From the NCBI GenBank assembly GCA_028285445.1, contig JANQPQ010000011.1:62001-126000 (forward strand): a stretch of 64,000 nt of DNA, given 5' to 3'. How positions within the stretch are numbered: position 1 is the stretch's first letter; each line of letters begins with the position of its first letter. Below the pieces are notes generated by a model. It made no database searches, was not told where the DNA came from, and saw nothing but the letters and a program-made list of their open reading frames with translations. Positions 42,098 through 51,778 of this stretch are shown piece after piece. The stretch comes from Cyclobacteriaceae bacterium. Its GTDB lineage: Bacteria > Bacteroidota > Bacteroidia > Cytophagales > Cyclobacteriaceae. The position numbers and the translations under genes are program-made.

Positions 42098-42811
42098 ATG
42101 AATAGAAATTTACTGATCGCCAGCACTTCTACCATCCATGGATCGGGTTACCTGGAATATTTGAAAGACAAAGTTGAAGAGCACTTTGCAGATGCCAACC
42201 AGATTGTATTTGTTCCATTTGCCAGGCCAGGAGGAGCGTCGCACGAAGAATACTTTCAGTTCGCCAAAAAGTTCTTCGATAACATTGGAAAAGAACTTGT
42301 TGGTATCCATAATCTAAGTGATATGGTTAACGGCTTGAGGAGTGCAGAAGGCATTTTTACCGGGGGTGGCAATACTTTCGTTTTATTGAAGGCACTTTAT
42401 GATAATAAGCTGATTAAGCCACTAAGGGACGTAATTGCAAGAGGTATCCCCTACATGGGTACCAGTGCCGGATCCAATATTCTTGGTGCTACCGTACAAA
42501 CGACTAATGACATGCCCATTGTTTATCCGCCCAGTTTTGAGGCCCTAGGCGCCGTTCCCTTTAATATCAATCCCCACTACCAAGACCCTGACCCCGCTTC
42601 GCAACATATGGGTGAAACCCGAGAAACCAGAATCAAGGAGTTTCTTCATTTTAATAGCCAGGTGGTGACAGGCCTAAGGGAGGGAAGTTTCTTCAAAGTA
42701 GCAGATGATGTAATTGCCCTTCAAGGGCCATTTTCAGTTAGAATATTTGAACCTGGAAAAGAGCCTTATGAAGTGAGTAGTGAGGAAGATTTAAGCTTCT
42801 TATTGGGATGA
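42098..42811 (+). CDS. pepE: Dipeptidase E (S51 family)
   Basis: A 237-residue cytoplasmic protein with the class I glutamine-amidotransferase-like fold of peptidase E. By alignment with the E. coli enzyme from memory, the nucleophile is Ser123 in GTSAGSN, with Asp138 in TNDMP and His160 in INPHYQ as the remaining triad. It hydrolyses dipeptides with N-terminal aspartate. It stands alone, 2 bp from the convergent unknown gene. Confidence 0.92.
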   Translation: MNRNLLIASTSTIHGSGYLEYLKDKVEEHFADANQIVFVPFARPGGASHEEYFQFAKKFFDNIGKELVGIHNLSDMVNGLRSAEGIFTGGGNTFVLLKALYDNKLIKPLRDVIARGIPYMGTSAGSNILGATVQTTNDMPIVYPPSFEALGAVPFNINPHYQDPDPASQHMGETRETRIKEFLHFNSQVVTGLREGSFFKVADDVIALQGPFSVRIFEPGKEPYEVSSEEDLSFLLG

Positions 42812-42813
42812 GA

Positions 42814-43854
42814 CTAGTTCTCCGGTATGTTATGGTCTAGCCAATCGATTGCATCGCGATAAGCATAGTATTCTTCCGCGCTCAATACCTTCCAGGGCCG
42901 GTAGAACCTTTCATTAGCAATTTCCTGGGCCTTGGCGAAAATGTCAGCACCTAAGTCAGTTTGCCTGAACGAGCCTTCATTAGCTAGTATGTAGCCCATT
43001 TGCTTCAGGGTGGAGAATGCTTTATCGCAATCATTCACCGGCTGCTGCCAAAAAGCATGATCATAGCAACGCTCTTTAGTATACTCTCGTCCATTACGCA
43101 TAACAGCCATTAATTCCTTCTCAAGGGGAGAAAGAGTCAGCGTCTTCCACTTGTCGGGATCAGACTTTATTAGACGGTCAAATCGATAATGAGCGTTATC
43201 ATTATTGTAGGCATTGAAGTCCTTATAGAATTCTTGTGCCAAAAGTGCATCAGGCAGTTCCTCCTTAACATTATCCCAGCTTTGCCTTCTCCATTTGATT
43301 GATTGATTTTGGGTGCCATCATCGAATGCCATGGTGCTTGCGGTAACTTTTTCCAATGTCGCGGCTATGGTGGCAATTGATGCATTCCAAGCCATTGGGA
43401 AAGTATCAAATTGCGACTTACGAATATTCCAATAAGCGGCTATCAGTTGGCTACCCCTGTCTGTAACTTCGTATATGCCCACTTCTTTTTCACCTAATAA
43501 TGACACATTCGTGAGATCGTCTAACTTCTCTAAAAGGGCAGTCTGGTTGTAGTGGGCATAACGATAGTTGATTTTTCCGGCGCTGATCTCTGTGTGGGTA
43601 TAATTAAGTGCCGTGCGAAGGAAATCATTCACGTAACTGACTTCTAAATTGAACTGCTTGGCCAGTTTTTCGCCGACGGTTACTGTATCTTGACTACGGG
43701 CCCACCGCCCGAGTTTTTGAGACAAGACCCTCCAGGACTTTATCCAAATCTGATCCTTATTGGCTTCAGCCACAACGTCGATCTGGCTGTTGGCTGAGGG
43801 CATATAGGCAAAATTGCCTATCAATACCAGTAGACACACCTTTGCCAACCTCAC
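42814..43854 (-). CDS. Uncharacterised protein, probably exported, following gamma-glutamyltransferase
   Basis: A 346-residue protein I do not recognise. GTG 43854, 10 bp after the stop of the GGT gene, gives a signal-peptide-like N-terminus (RLAKVCLLVLIGNFAYMPSA then NSQ); an ATG far upstream (43965) would overlap the GGT gene by 101 bp and is rejected. The mature part is helical, with two segments resembling winged-helix ends (EVTDRGSQLIAAYW and EGSFRQTDLGADIF) and a C-terminal AIDWLDHNIPE. If the hydrophobic start is not a real signal the protein would be cytoplasmic. It is probably cotranscribed with GGT. Confidence 0.7.
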   Translation of the reverse strand: MRLAKVCLLVLIGNFAYMPSANSQIDVVAEANKDQIWIKSWRVLSQKLGRWARSQDTVTVGEKLAKQFNLEVSYVNDFLRTALNYTHTEISAGKINYRYAHYNQTALLEKLDDLTNVSLLGEKEVGIYEVTDRGSQLIAAYWNIRKSQFDTFPMAWNASIATIAATLEKVTASTMAFDDGTQNQSIKWRRQSWDNVKEELPDALLAQEFYKDFNAYNNDNAHYRFDRLIKSDPDKWKTLTLSPLEKELMAVMRNGREYTKERCYDHAFWQQPVNDCDKAFSTLKQMGYILANEGSFRQTDLGADIFAKAQEIANERFYRPWKVLSAEEYYAYRDAIDWLDHNIPEN

Positions 43855-43864
43855 TGCTAGTGGT

Positions 43865-45508
43865 CTACTTTTCCGGTGCTTCACTGGTTCCCTCCCAATC
43901 AGGGTCGGCTGAGCCTGTCCAGGTTTGGGTAGCCGCATCAAAATAAATGGCATGTACCCTCCCAAAGGCTCCGGTCCTATCTACCTCCACCACTTCCAGA
44001 CCCATGGCCTTCAAAGCGGTTATATCTTCTTGACTCCAGGTAGTTCCTTCGTGCATCTCAACCAGCACTGCGGTGTCAACAGAATGCACACGCCCGGCAG
44101 CCATAGCGGTTGGCAGATCCATTCCCCTATCTATAACACGGCTAATCGTCTGCACTATGGCAGTAGGAATACGACTTCCACCGGCCGCCCCCAGTACTAG
44201 AAAGGGCTCACCATCCTTGGTTATTATCGTTGGTGAAATATGCGACGACGCTCTTTGACCTGCCTGAAAATCTCCCAGGTACCCCCCTAACGTGGTGGCA
44301 TAGAGAAAACCTAAACCGGGGGAAGCCACTTTGGAGCCCATATTAGGTCCGACGGTTTGAGTTACCGCCAACATGTTGCCCTCCTTATCAGCTACTGAAA
44401 AATGAGTTGTATGGCCGTCAGCATAAAGCCATTCCTCTTCACTTGCAACCAGCGCTGCCTCTTTGCCCGAAAGCATCGTAATGCTATCGGCTTTTTGTTT
44501 GGCATATTCCTTCGAGGTAAGCAAGGCAGATATATCACCTGAACGCTGCTTGCGGCGATCTTTGTAGGCCATTGTATTGGCCTGGAAGAAAGCGCTGCCC
44601 CATTCTGTTTCCGAATAATCGCCCATGGGGAGATTCTCCATAATGTGCAGCATCTCTATAGTAATGGCTCCATAAGAAGGCATCCAAAGACTACTGATGT
44701 CATAGCCTCTGTAGCTACCGGAAACTATTTTGGCCTCCCTGGCTTCATAAGCTGCCAGGGATTCCATATCAAGGTAACCACCATTCGCCTGCACGTCGGC
44801 CACCATCTTCTCTGCAATTTCGCCCTTGTAGAAAACATCTGGCCCTTGATCTGCTATCAACTGAAGCGTGTTGGCCAGGTCTTTTTGTACAACCAGTGTT
44901 CCCGGAGCGTAAGTTGTGTCCCCGTTGAGGAAGTACATGGATGTTCCTTCATATTGACGGATATGATCAATGGCTGCTGCATGCCGTGCCGCCTCTCCAG
45001 GCAATATATTGTAGCCATTTCTGGCGTAATTAATTGCCGGAGACATTACCGTCGCCAGATCCATGGTACCATATTTTTCCAGCAACGTAGTCAATCCTTT
45101 TACAACTCCCGGTACTCCAATTGTGGGATAGCCATTACGAGACTGAGTAGCGGTCTCAGGATCGTAAGAAAGTGGCGCCTGTGTAGTGGCATCGATACCA
45201 CTAATGGTGCCGTCACTTTGCCTGATTATGGCCTGAAAACGGCCACCAAGGCCATTCATGCTTTGTTCAACTACGGCGATAGCAAATCCAGTGGCCACTG
45301 CCGCATCTACCGCGTTACCTCCCATTTCCAAAATATCAACCCCTGCCTGAGTTGCCAGTGGGTGCGCAGATGACACAGCTCCGTTGACGGAAGTCGCGAC
45401 CTGCGGGTCGTTTGCTTCGACATGTGATTGAGTATCATAAGCTTGCTCGCCTCCTGTGCATGCAGCAAGCATTGTAACCAGGATTATCCACCTTCCAGAT
45501 TTAGTCAT
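43865..45508 (-). CDS. ggt: Gamma-glutamyltransferase lipoprotein
   Basis: A 547-residue Ntn hydrolase. The N-terminus is a lipoprotein signal peptide (TMLAAC, Cys17), so the enzyme is likely anchored in the envelope facing the periplasm. The N-terminal large-subunit part begins with SAHPLATQAGVDILEMGGNA. The autocatalytic cleavage site and nucleophile is Thr367 in HTTHFSVADKEGNMLAV. The later GSRIPTAIVQ and GRVHSVDTAV belong to the small subunit. It cleaves glutathione and other gamma-glutamyl compounds. ATG 45508 is chosen over a TTG two codons upstream. The operator pair between it and the divergent PadR gene may influence both. Confidence 0.93.
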   Translation of the reverse strand: MTKSGRWIILVTMLAACTGGEQAYDTQSHVEANDPQVATSVNGAVSSAHPLATQAGVDILEMGGNAVDAAVATGFAIAVVEQSMNGLGGRFQAIIRQSDGTISGIDATTQAPLSYDPETATQSRNGYPTIGVPGVVKGLTTLLEKYGTMDLATVMSPAINYARNGYNILPGEAARHAAAIDHIRQYEGTSMYFLNGDTTYAPGTLVVQKDLANTLQLIADQGPDVFYKGEIAEKMVADVQANGGYLDMESLAAYEAREAKIVSGSYRGYDISSLWMPSYGAITIEMLHIMENLPMGDYSETEWGSAFFQANTMAYKDRRKQRSGDISALLTSKEYAKQKADSITMLSGKEAALVASEEEWLYADGHTTHFSVADKEGNMLAVTQTVGPNMGSKVASPGLGFLYATTLGGYLGDFQAGQRASSHISPTIITKDGEPFLVLGAAGGSRIPTAIVQTISRVIDRGMDLPTAMAAGRVHSVDTAVLVEMHEGTTWSQEDITALKAMGLEVVEVDRTGAFGRVHAIYFDAATQTWTGSADPDWEGTSEAPEK

Positions 45509-45580
45509 AATCAATAGTTATTGGCTTGATGAAGATAAGCACTCGGCCTTGCAAAAAGAAATGAGAATGCTGTAACCTTA

Positions 45581-45623
45581 TTTGTTAAACAAAGTATATA
45601 GAAATACTTATTTGTTTAACAAA
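45581..45623. promoter_or_regulatory. Twin palindromic operator between ggt and padR
   Basis: TTTGTTAAACAAA (45581-45593) and TTTGTTTAACAAA (45611-45623) are each near-perfect palindromes, are exact reverse complements of each other, and lie 30 bp apart start to start, about three helical turns. The second one ends 10 bp before the padR ATG. This is a typical arrangement for cooperative binding of a dimeric repressor, most likely the adjacent PadR. Confidence 0.65.
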
Positions 45624-45633
45624 ATGCATAAAT

Positions 45634-45954
45634 ATGAAAGGGAGCCACCTTGGAGAATTTGAAGAATTGGTAATGCTAATGGTAGCCTTGCTCAATGATG
45701 AGGCCTATGGCATTCGCATTGTTGAAGAAATTAAGGACAAAATGGACCGCAAAGTAATACTAAGCGCAGTGCATGTAACTCTTTACAGATTGGAGGACAA
45801 GGGCTTGGTGAAGTCTGCTATGGGAGGTGCTACCGGCGAACGTGGTGGCCGCAGGAAGAGGATTTTCAGCTTGACCAAAGCGGGCTATAGAGCACTTCAG
45901 GATGCCAAAGATCAGAAAACACAACTTTGGCAACTAATACCTAAGATCTCCTAA
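45634..45954 (+). CDS. PadR family transcriptional regulator
   Basis: A 106-residue winged-helix regulator closely related to the PadR at 9.9 kb: HLGEFEELVMLMVALLNDEA, recognition region VILSAVHVTLYRLEDKGLV and wing GERGGRRKRIFSLTKAGYRA. It is probably a dimeric repressor acting on its own promoter through the twin palindromes at 45581-45623. Its stop codon is separated by one base from the ATG of the permease gene. Confidence 0.93.
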   Translation: MKGSHLGEFEELVMLMVALLNDEAYGIRIVEEIKDKMDRKVILSAVHVTLYRLEDKGLVKSAMGGATGERGGRRKRIFSLTKAGYRALQDAKDQKTQLWQLIPKIS

Positions 45955-45955
45955 G

Positions 45956-48601
45956 ATGCCACCATCTGACCCAAAACCCCCGGCCTGGGCCATTGCTGTT
46001 TTGCAGAAAGTTTGCCCTCAAAGCCTATACGAAGGTATACTCGGCGATTTACTGGAGCAATATGCCCATAACTACAGAGCTAAGGGTGAACGGCGGGCCA
46101 ATAGGCTGTTTTTAACCAATATACTTTTCTTCATCCGACCGGGAATATTAAAACGGCACTCTAAACTGGAAACTCAAACTAATAGCATTATGATCAGCAA
46201 TTATTTCAAGGTAGCCTACCGCAACATTGTAAGACATAAGTTCTATTCCTTGCTAAACATCTTTGGGCTTGCTTTTGGGCTGGCAACTTTTCTACTGATC
46301 TATTTTTACATAGAAGATGAACTGATCTACGATAACTACCATGAGAAAAAAGATCGCATTTACCGCATAGTTTCTGATCTCAAAACTCCTGACCGGGACT
46401 TCAGCTTTGCCTTAACTCCACCAAAATTAGCTGAAAGACTTAAGGGAGACTTTGCCGGAATTGAACATACATCACGCTTCTCACGTACTGGCGGATTGGT
46501 TTCCTACCAGGATAAAAGGTTTCAGGAAAACAATGTCTACTATGCGGAAAGCAGCGCCTTCGCTACGTTCTCCTGGGAGGTAATTGCAGGGAACAGTGCC
46601 GAGTTCCTTTCTCTGCCCTACCAAATTGTTTTGGATCAGCCAACAGCAGAAAAATACTTTGGCAAAGATGACCCGATAGGCAAGCGACTGTCAATTGCTG
46701 GATTTCCCCAAGATTTCGAGGTAACAGGCATAATCAAGCCTATACCGACCAATTCGCATTTCACTTTCGATATACTTATCTCTTTTGAAACCTCAGAGAC
46801 TTTCTTTGATGCAAACAACGACCGCTGGTTCTACCTGGATTATTTCACCTACCTGCTACTCAAGCCCGAGCAAAATCCGCAGGAAATAATTTCAGCTTTA
46901 CCGGAATTTACTCTTAGGCACATCGGAGAAACTCAAGACCGGGTGGGTCAGTATTATACTTTCTTCATGCAGCCCCTCAAAAACATTTATCTGAAATCCT
47001 CGCTTGATAACGAAAACGGAACCCGAGGCAACCTCAACTACATTTACCTATTTTCAGCGGTTGCTGTATTCATTCTTGTAATTGCCTGCATCAATTTCAT
47101 TAATCTGGCTACCGCACAAAGTCAGAAGCGAGGCAAAGAGGTAGGAATGAGAAAATCCGTCGGGGCCAGTAAAAACCAGCTTTTAAATCAATTCTTAAGT
47201 GAATCATTGCTAATAACCTTTTTTGCCCTCATTGTTGCAGTAGGTATCTGTTACTTCCTACTTCCGGCTTTTAACGACATAGCTGGTAAGAAGCTTGGGC
47301 TAGATCTATTCAGTTGGCAAAAGGCCATTCTACTGGTTGGCCTGGTTCTGGGCGTGGGGCTAATTTCCGGGATCTATCCCGGCGTTATTCTGGCGAGGTT
47401 CAAGCCGGCAAGAGTGCTCAAAGCCCAAAGCAAAACCGGGACGGGCAGCGGCGGCCTGCGCCAAGGTCTGGTGGTATTTCAGCTTACTATTTCAATAGCC
47501 CTCATAATTGCTACCATTGCAGTAAGCCAGCAGCTAAAGAAAATCAAAAACCAAAACCTTGGTTTCGATCATGAACAGATTGTTAACCTGCAATTCCGTA
47601 TGGATCAAAACTTCCGTAGCAACCAGGGTGGGAGAGATTTTTACGAAACCGTTAAACGGGAATTGGCGCAATCGGTAAATGCAGTAGCCGCCAGCGCTGT
47701 ACGCACAAGCCCTGATGTAGACCCACCAAACTGGTACTCTGAGTTCGAGGACAGCAATGGGGAGATGCAAAACACATCCATCAATGGCTACATCGTGGAT
47801 TATGATTTCCTGGATACTTATGATATCGACCTGGTAGCTGGCCGTTTCTTGTCCCGGGATATATTAGCAGATACCTCCGGTGCTTTTATACTAAACGAGG
47901 CTGCAGTTAAGTTCTTTGGTTTTGCTACTCCCGAAGAGGCCCTGGATAAGAAGTTTTTTCAGATTGGTATTGAAGGTAAAATTATTGGCGTGGTCCAAGA
48001 CTTCAATTTTAAGTCTCTGCACCAACAGATCGAACCGCTGGCCATCTATTACTACCCTAATTTTTTCAATCGATTCAGTATTAAGTTACCGCCCGGCAAC
48101 CATCAGGCAGCATTGCAAGCCCTGGAAAGTAAATGGAACGAACTGGTTCCTCAGCAAATTTTTACCTATACTTTTCTCGATCAGGGTTTAGCAGATCGCT
48201 ACCAAGCTGAACAACAAATCGGAAATATCTTTAGTAAATTTTCTATGCTATCAATACTGATAGCCTGCCTCGGTTTAGTAGGCCTTTCGTCTTTTATCGC
48301 CGAGCAACGAAGAAAGGAAGTAGGTATCCGCAAAGTTCTGGGTGCTACCACCTCAGGAATTTTAACGCTTTTCTCAAAGGGGTTTGTCAAGTTAACGCTG
48401 ATAGCATTTTTGTTTTCAGCACCCATAGCGTACTATGCATTGGAACGATGGCTGGAGGCCTTTCCCTACCGCATTAGCCTGGAGCCTTGGATTTTTCTAC
48501 TAGCGGGATCAATTGCCTTGGTGGCTACAGTCGCTACCATTGGCTTGCAAACATTGCGATCTGCCCTTGCCAAGCCGGTTGATAGTTTACGCTACGAATA
48601 A
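45956..48601 (+). CDS. ABC transporter permease with PadR-linked N-terminal prefix domain
   Basis: An 881-residue FtsX/MacB-type permease with the same prefix domain as the 7.3-9.9 kb protein (PPAWAIAVLQKVCPQSLYEG, ILGDLLEQYAHNYRAKG). The transporter part starts near NYFKVAYRNIVRHKFYSLLN, with the first FtsX block containing EVGMRKSVGAS and the last EVGIRKVLGA, ending DSLRYE. Two periplasmic MacB domains lie between. It is the second PadR-permease operon of the window and again lacks an ATPase gene. Substrate unknown. Confidence 0.93.
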   Translation: MPPSDPKPPAWAIAVLQKVCPQSLYEGILGDLLEQYAHNYRAKGERRANRLFLTNILFFIRPGILKRHSKLETQTNSIMISNYFKVAYRNIVRHKFYSLLNIFGLAFGLATFLLIYFYIEDELIYDNYHEKKDRIYRIVSDLKTPDRDFSFALTPPKLAERLKGDFAGIEHTSRFSRTGGLVSYQDKRFQENNVYYAESSAFATFSWEVIAGNSAEFLSLPYQIVLDQPTAEKYFGKDDPIGKRLSIAGFPQDFEVTGIIKPIPTNSHFTFDILISFETSETFFDANNDRWFYLDYFTYLLLKPEQNPQEIISALPEFTLRHIGETQDRVGQYYTFFMQPLKNIYLKSSLDNENGTRGNLNYIYLFSAVAVFILVIACINFINLATAQSQKRGKEVGMRKSVGASKNQLLNQFLSESLLITFFALIVAVGICYFLLPAFNDIAGKKLGLDLFSWQKAILLVGLVLGVGLISGIYPGVILARFKPARVLKAQSKTGTGSGGLRQGLVVFQLTISIALIIATIAVSQQLKKIKNQNLGFDHEQIVNLQFRMDQNFRSNQGGRDFYETVKRELAQSVNAVAASAVRTSPDVDPPNWYSEFEDSNGEMQNTSINGYIVDYDFLDTYDIDLVAGRFLSRDILADTSGAFILNEAAVKFFGFATPEEALDKKFFQIGIEGKIIGVVQDFNFKSLHQQIEPLAIYYYPNFFNRFSIKLPPGNHQAALQALESKWNELVPQQIFTYTFLDQGLADRYQAEQQIGNIFSKFSMLSILIACLGLVGLSSFIAEQRRKEVGIRKVLGATTSGILTLFSKGFVKLTLIAFLFSAPIAYYALERWLEAFPYRISLEPWIFLLAGSIALVATVATIGLQTLRSALAKPVDSLRYE

Positions 48602-48605
48602 CTTG

Positions 48606-51600
48606 CTACTTATGCGGCACTATCAATCGGGGTACTTTTTCAGAATCAAGGAGTGCATTGAAGGCCGATAGATCTTCATCAATAGTCTTTTGAAGCTCTT
48701 CCTGGAAGGCCTTAAAGTTGACTTTGAGATCTTCATATCGCTCCAGTACACCTCCGGTGGGTTCATCCTGGGAATTATTTAATACGCCATACAACCTACC
48801 AATATGGTTGGTAAATACTCTTGGGTAATTTATGGCGTCCTGACTGCTTTCGGCTTTATTCTGAATAAGTTTATCCTCTACGGCTGTTAGCCTTGTGGTT
48901 AAAGCCTCCGCTTGATTTTTGATCTCCTCGCTATACCCAGCCTTCATGGCCAGTCCCACCATTCCATTTACCTGATTTTTCAATGCTCTCACATTTCTTA
49001 TCATGTCATGAGACTCAGTTATAAGTCCGGTTATCTCCAAAGCCAATTCATACTGTTTCTGATAATCATTTTGGCTTATGTTCTTCCATCTTGGGTCTGG
49101 CAGCACAGTAAGTTCTTTGCTATCACTCCAATCACCAACGGAAAGCTTGACCTGGTATTTACCAGGAACCGCCCTTGGACCCGGAGTGCTAGGCCTGATC
49201 ACCATAGAGACCAAATCAGGTACAAGTTCAGGACCAAGGTGCCTCAAATTCCACTGCAACCGATTCAACCCCTTTCGAGCATTGAGTTTGCCATCTCTTT
49301 CATCTTTGTCGGGCTTGGTAGAGTACTTCCTAACCAAGCTTCCGCCGGAATCTAGAATCTCTACCTGCACAACACCGGCTGTGTCGACCTTATCGAGATA
49401 GAAATTGATTAATGCTCCCGTTGGTACCGGGTCGAAAGCATTGTTGCCACCAAAACCGCCCAGATTGGAACGATAGGTATCTCTTGGCGTAAACAGATGG
49501 TTACTGGCAATCTTACCGGCAGCTAATTCCTGCAGAGGTGACAGATCATCTAAGATCCAAAAAGAACGGCCTTGCGTGCTAATTGCCAGGTCATTTTCTA
49601 CCACCTCCATATCTGTGATTGGGACATGGGGTAAATTCAGCTGCAGAGGTTGCCAGCTTTTGCCATCGTTAAATGACACATACATGCCAAATTCGGTACC
49701 TGCATAAAGCAAACCTTTCTGCTTAGTATCTTCAGCTACCGCTCTCACAAAGTGATCATTTGGAATACCGTTACTACCAGTGGTAATCAGCTCCCAATTT
49801 TGCCCATAGTTGTTAGTTCTAAAGATATAAGGGCGAAAATCGTTATCGCGGTAGCGATATATCACAGCGAATGCTCTTCCAGCCTGATGCGTTGAAAGCT
49901 CAATTTTGTTGACGGTACCTTCTTTAGGCATTCGCTTCGGGGTGATGTTTTGCCAGGATTTGCCCTTATCCCTACTAATATGGATGAGGCCGTCGTCACT
50001 TCCTGCCCAGAAAACGCCAGCTTCCTGTGGCGAGATTTCAAAAGCAAATATCGATGAATACACTTCCACGCCAGTGGCATCATGCTGAATAGGTCCACCC
50101 GGTATATCGTGATAAGCATCAATACTCTTAGTGAGATCCGGGCTAATAATTTCCCACGTTTGCCCCTGGTTGGTAGACCTGTGTACAAAATTTGAAGTGT
50201 GGTAAACTTCATCCGGATTGTGGGGAGAGATTGCAATGGGAAAATTCCATTGCCAGCGATATTTCAGATCTCGCTGTTCTGTGCCTTCGGTATAATGCGG
50301 ATAAGCAGTAACCTGCCTTACCTGGCCGGTGGCACGGTTGCTATAAGTAATCTCTCCACTATAGCTTCCAGCATAGATAATATTGGGGTCGCGGGGATCA
50401 ACAGCCACGTCACCACACTCGCTGCCCCCTACTGAAAACCAATCCTGGAAAGCAGTTAACCCGCCAGGATTCTTACTGGAAACGCTGATAGTGGTATTGT
50501 CTTGTTGCCCGGCATAGAGCCGATAAGGATACTGATTGTCAACTGAAACGCGGTAAAATTCCGATGTTGGTTGATTACGCTGAGTTGACCATGACCTGCC
50601 TGCATTCAAACTTACATTAGCACCGCCGTCGTTGCAATTAATCATTATGTTTGGATTATTGGGATTTATCCAAACTCCGTGATTATCGCCATGGGGAGTT
50701 GGTATCCTGTCATCAAATGATTTACCACCATCAGTAGAGCGGTAGAAACCTGTGTTGCTAACATAGACGGTGTTCTCATCGGTTGGGTCTGCAGTTATAT
50801 GGGAATAGTACCAGCCGCGTTGTCTTAACTTGTGGTCACGATTTACTTTGCGCCAGGAACTGCCAGCATTATCTGATCGGTATACACCCCCATCTTCCTC
50901 TTTCGCCGTTTGAATAATTGCATAGACTTTCTGCGGATTTGACTGCGCCACGGAAAGACCAATTCTACCAATCAACCCCTTGGGAAGGCCTCCTCCCAAT
51001 TTGTTCCAGGTATCCCCGCCGTCGACAGACTTGTAGATGCCACCATCCAAACCGCCATCATATAGAGTCCAGGGCTTTCGTTCTGCCCTCCACATGGCCG
51101 CATACAAAATGCGAGGGTTGCTGTAATCCATAGTGAGGTCAATTGCCCCGGTACTATCACTAATATATAGTACTCGTTCCCAGGAGTTACCTCCGTCCTT
51201 TGATCGATAAACTCCACGTTCTGGATTCGGACCAAAAATATTACCTAAAGCAGCTACATACAGTACTTCAGGGTTTAGTGGGTGTACCTCTATTTTCCCG
51301 ATCTGGCCAGCTTTAGGCAGGCCAATAAACTTCCATTGCTGCCCAGCATCGGTGGATTTGAACATACCAATACCTGCCGAAACATTTCCCCGTGGGCAAG
51401 CGGAGCCAGTGCCTACGTAAACGACGTTGTGGTCTGATGGAGCTACCGCTATGGCCCCAATAGAGCCAGCCGCAATCTGCCCATCTGAAATATTATCCCA
51501 GGTGGTACCAGCATCAGTGGTTTTCCAAACACCCCCGCCTGTTGCTCCCATGTAAAACGTAAAAGGTTGTGAGTTCACACCAGTAATGGCGGTTGACCTG

Positions 51601-51761
51601 CCTCCGCGAGATGGTCCCACTGAGCGCCACTTCATACCTGCATAGTATTTGGCATCAACAACCTCATTGGTATTGTTGCCTCGCTGCCCTTTAACTAATT
51701 CAGAGTTGAAAATGAAGAAGCCTACGGCTAATGCCATTGTTATATTTTGGAATCGATTCAT
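48606..51761 (-). CDS. Secreted Asp-box (BNR/VPS10-like) beta-propeller protein, copy 2
   Basis: A 1051-residue protein with a signal peptide (residues 1-25) and about eleven Asp-box repeats of the form S-D-G-x-x-W, such as STDAGTTWDNIS, SKDGGNSWERVL and SRDKGKSWQNIT, building one or two large beta-propellers like those of VPS10/sortilin and exo-glycosidases. After about residue 770 comes a beta-sandwich (VQVEILDSGGSLVRKY) and a C-terminal helical domain of some 130 residues. No catalytic glutamate or aspartate of known sialidases can be assigned, so a carbohydrate or protein-binding role is equally likely. It lies 17 bp after its paralogue. Confidence 0.9.
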   Translation of the reverse strand: MNRFQNITMALAVGFFIFNSELVKGQRGNNTNEVVDAKYYAGMKWRSVGPSRGGRSTAITGVNSQPFTFYMGATGGGVWKTTDAGTTWDNISDGQIAAGSIGAIAVAPSDHNVVYVGTGSACPRGNVSAGIGMFKSTDAGQQWKFIGLPKAGQIGKIEVHPLNPEVLYVAALGNIFGPNPERGVYRSKDGGNSWERVLYISDSTGAIDLTMDYSNPRILYAAMWRAERKPWTLYDGGLDGGIYKSVDGGDTWNKLGGGLPKGLIGRIGLSVAQSNPQKVYAIIQTAKEEDGGVYRSDNAGSSWRKVNRDHKLRQRGWYYSHITADPTDENTVYVSNTGFYRSTDGGKSFDDRIPTPHGDNHGVWINPNNPNIMINCNDGGANVSLNAGRSWSTQRNQPTSEFYRVSVDNQYPYRLYAGQQDNTTISVSSKNPGGLTAFQDWFSVGGSECGDVAVDPRDPNIIYAGSYSGEITYSNRATGQVRQVTAYPHYTEGTEQRDLKYRWQWNFPIAISPHNPDEVYHTSNFVHRSTNQGQTWEIISPDLTKSIDAYHDIPGGPIQHDATGVEVYSSIFAFEISPQEAGVFWAGSDDGLIHISRDKGKSWQNITPKRMPKEGTVNKIELSTHQAGRAFAVIYRYRDNDFRPYIFRTNNYGQNWELITTGSNGIPNDHFVRAVAEDTKQKGLLYAGTEFGMYVSFNDGKSWQPLQLNLPHVPITDMEVVENDLAISTQGRSFWILDDLSPLQELAAGKIASNHLFTPRDTYRSNLGGFGGNNAFDPVPTGALINFYLDKVDTAGVVQVEILDSGGSLVRKYSTKPDKDERDGKLNARKGLNRLQWNLRHLGPELVPDLVSMVIRPSTPGPRAVPGKYQVKLSVGDWSDSKELTVLPDPRWKNISQNDYQKQYELALEITGLITESHDMIRNVRALKNQVNGMVGLAMKAGYSEEIKNQAEALTTRLTAVEDKLIQNKAESSQDAINYPRVFTNHIGRLYGVLNNSQDEPTGGVLERYEDLKVNFKAFQEELQKTIDEDLSAFNALLDSEKVPRLIVPHK

Positions 51762-51778
51762 AACGATGCTATTTCTGA

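Noticed and set aside
42814-43965. Upstream ATG at 43965 for the unknown gene after ggt
   Set aside because: It would overlap the end of ggt by 101 bp and adds a low-complexity extension without the signal-peptide-like start.
44645-45373. A 242-codon open frame on the plus strand
   Set aside because: It is antisense to the well supported gamma-glutamyltransferase, with no domain, signal peptide or sensible composition.
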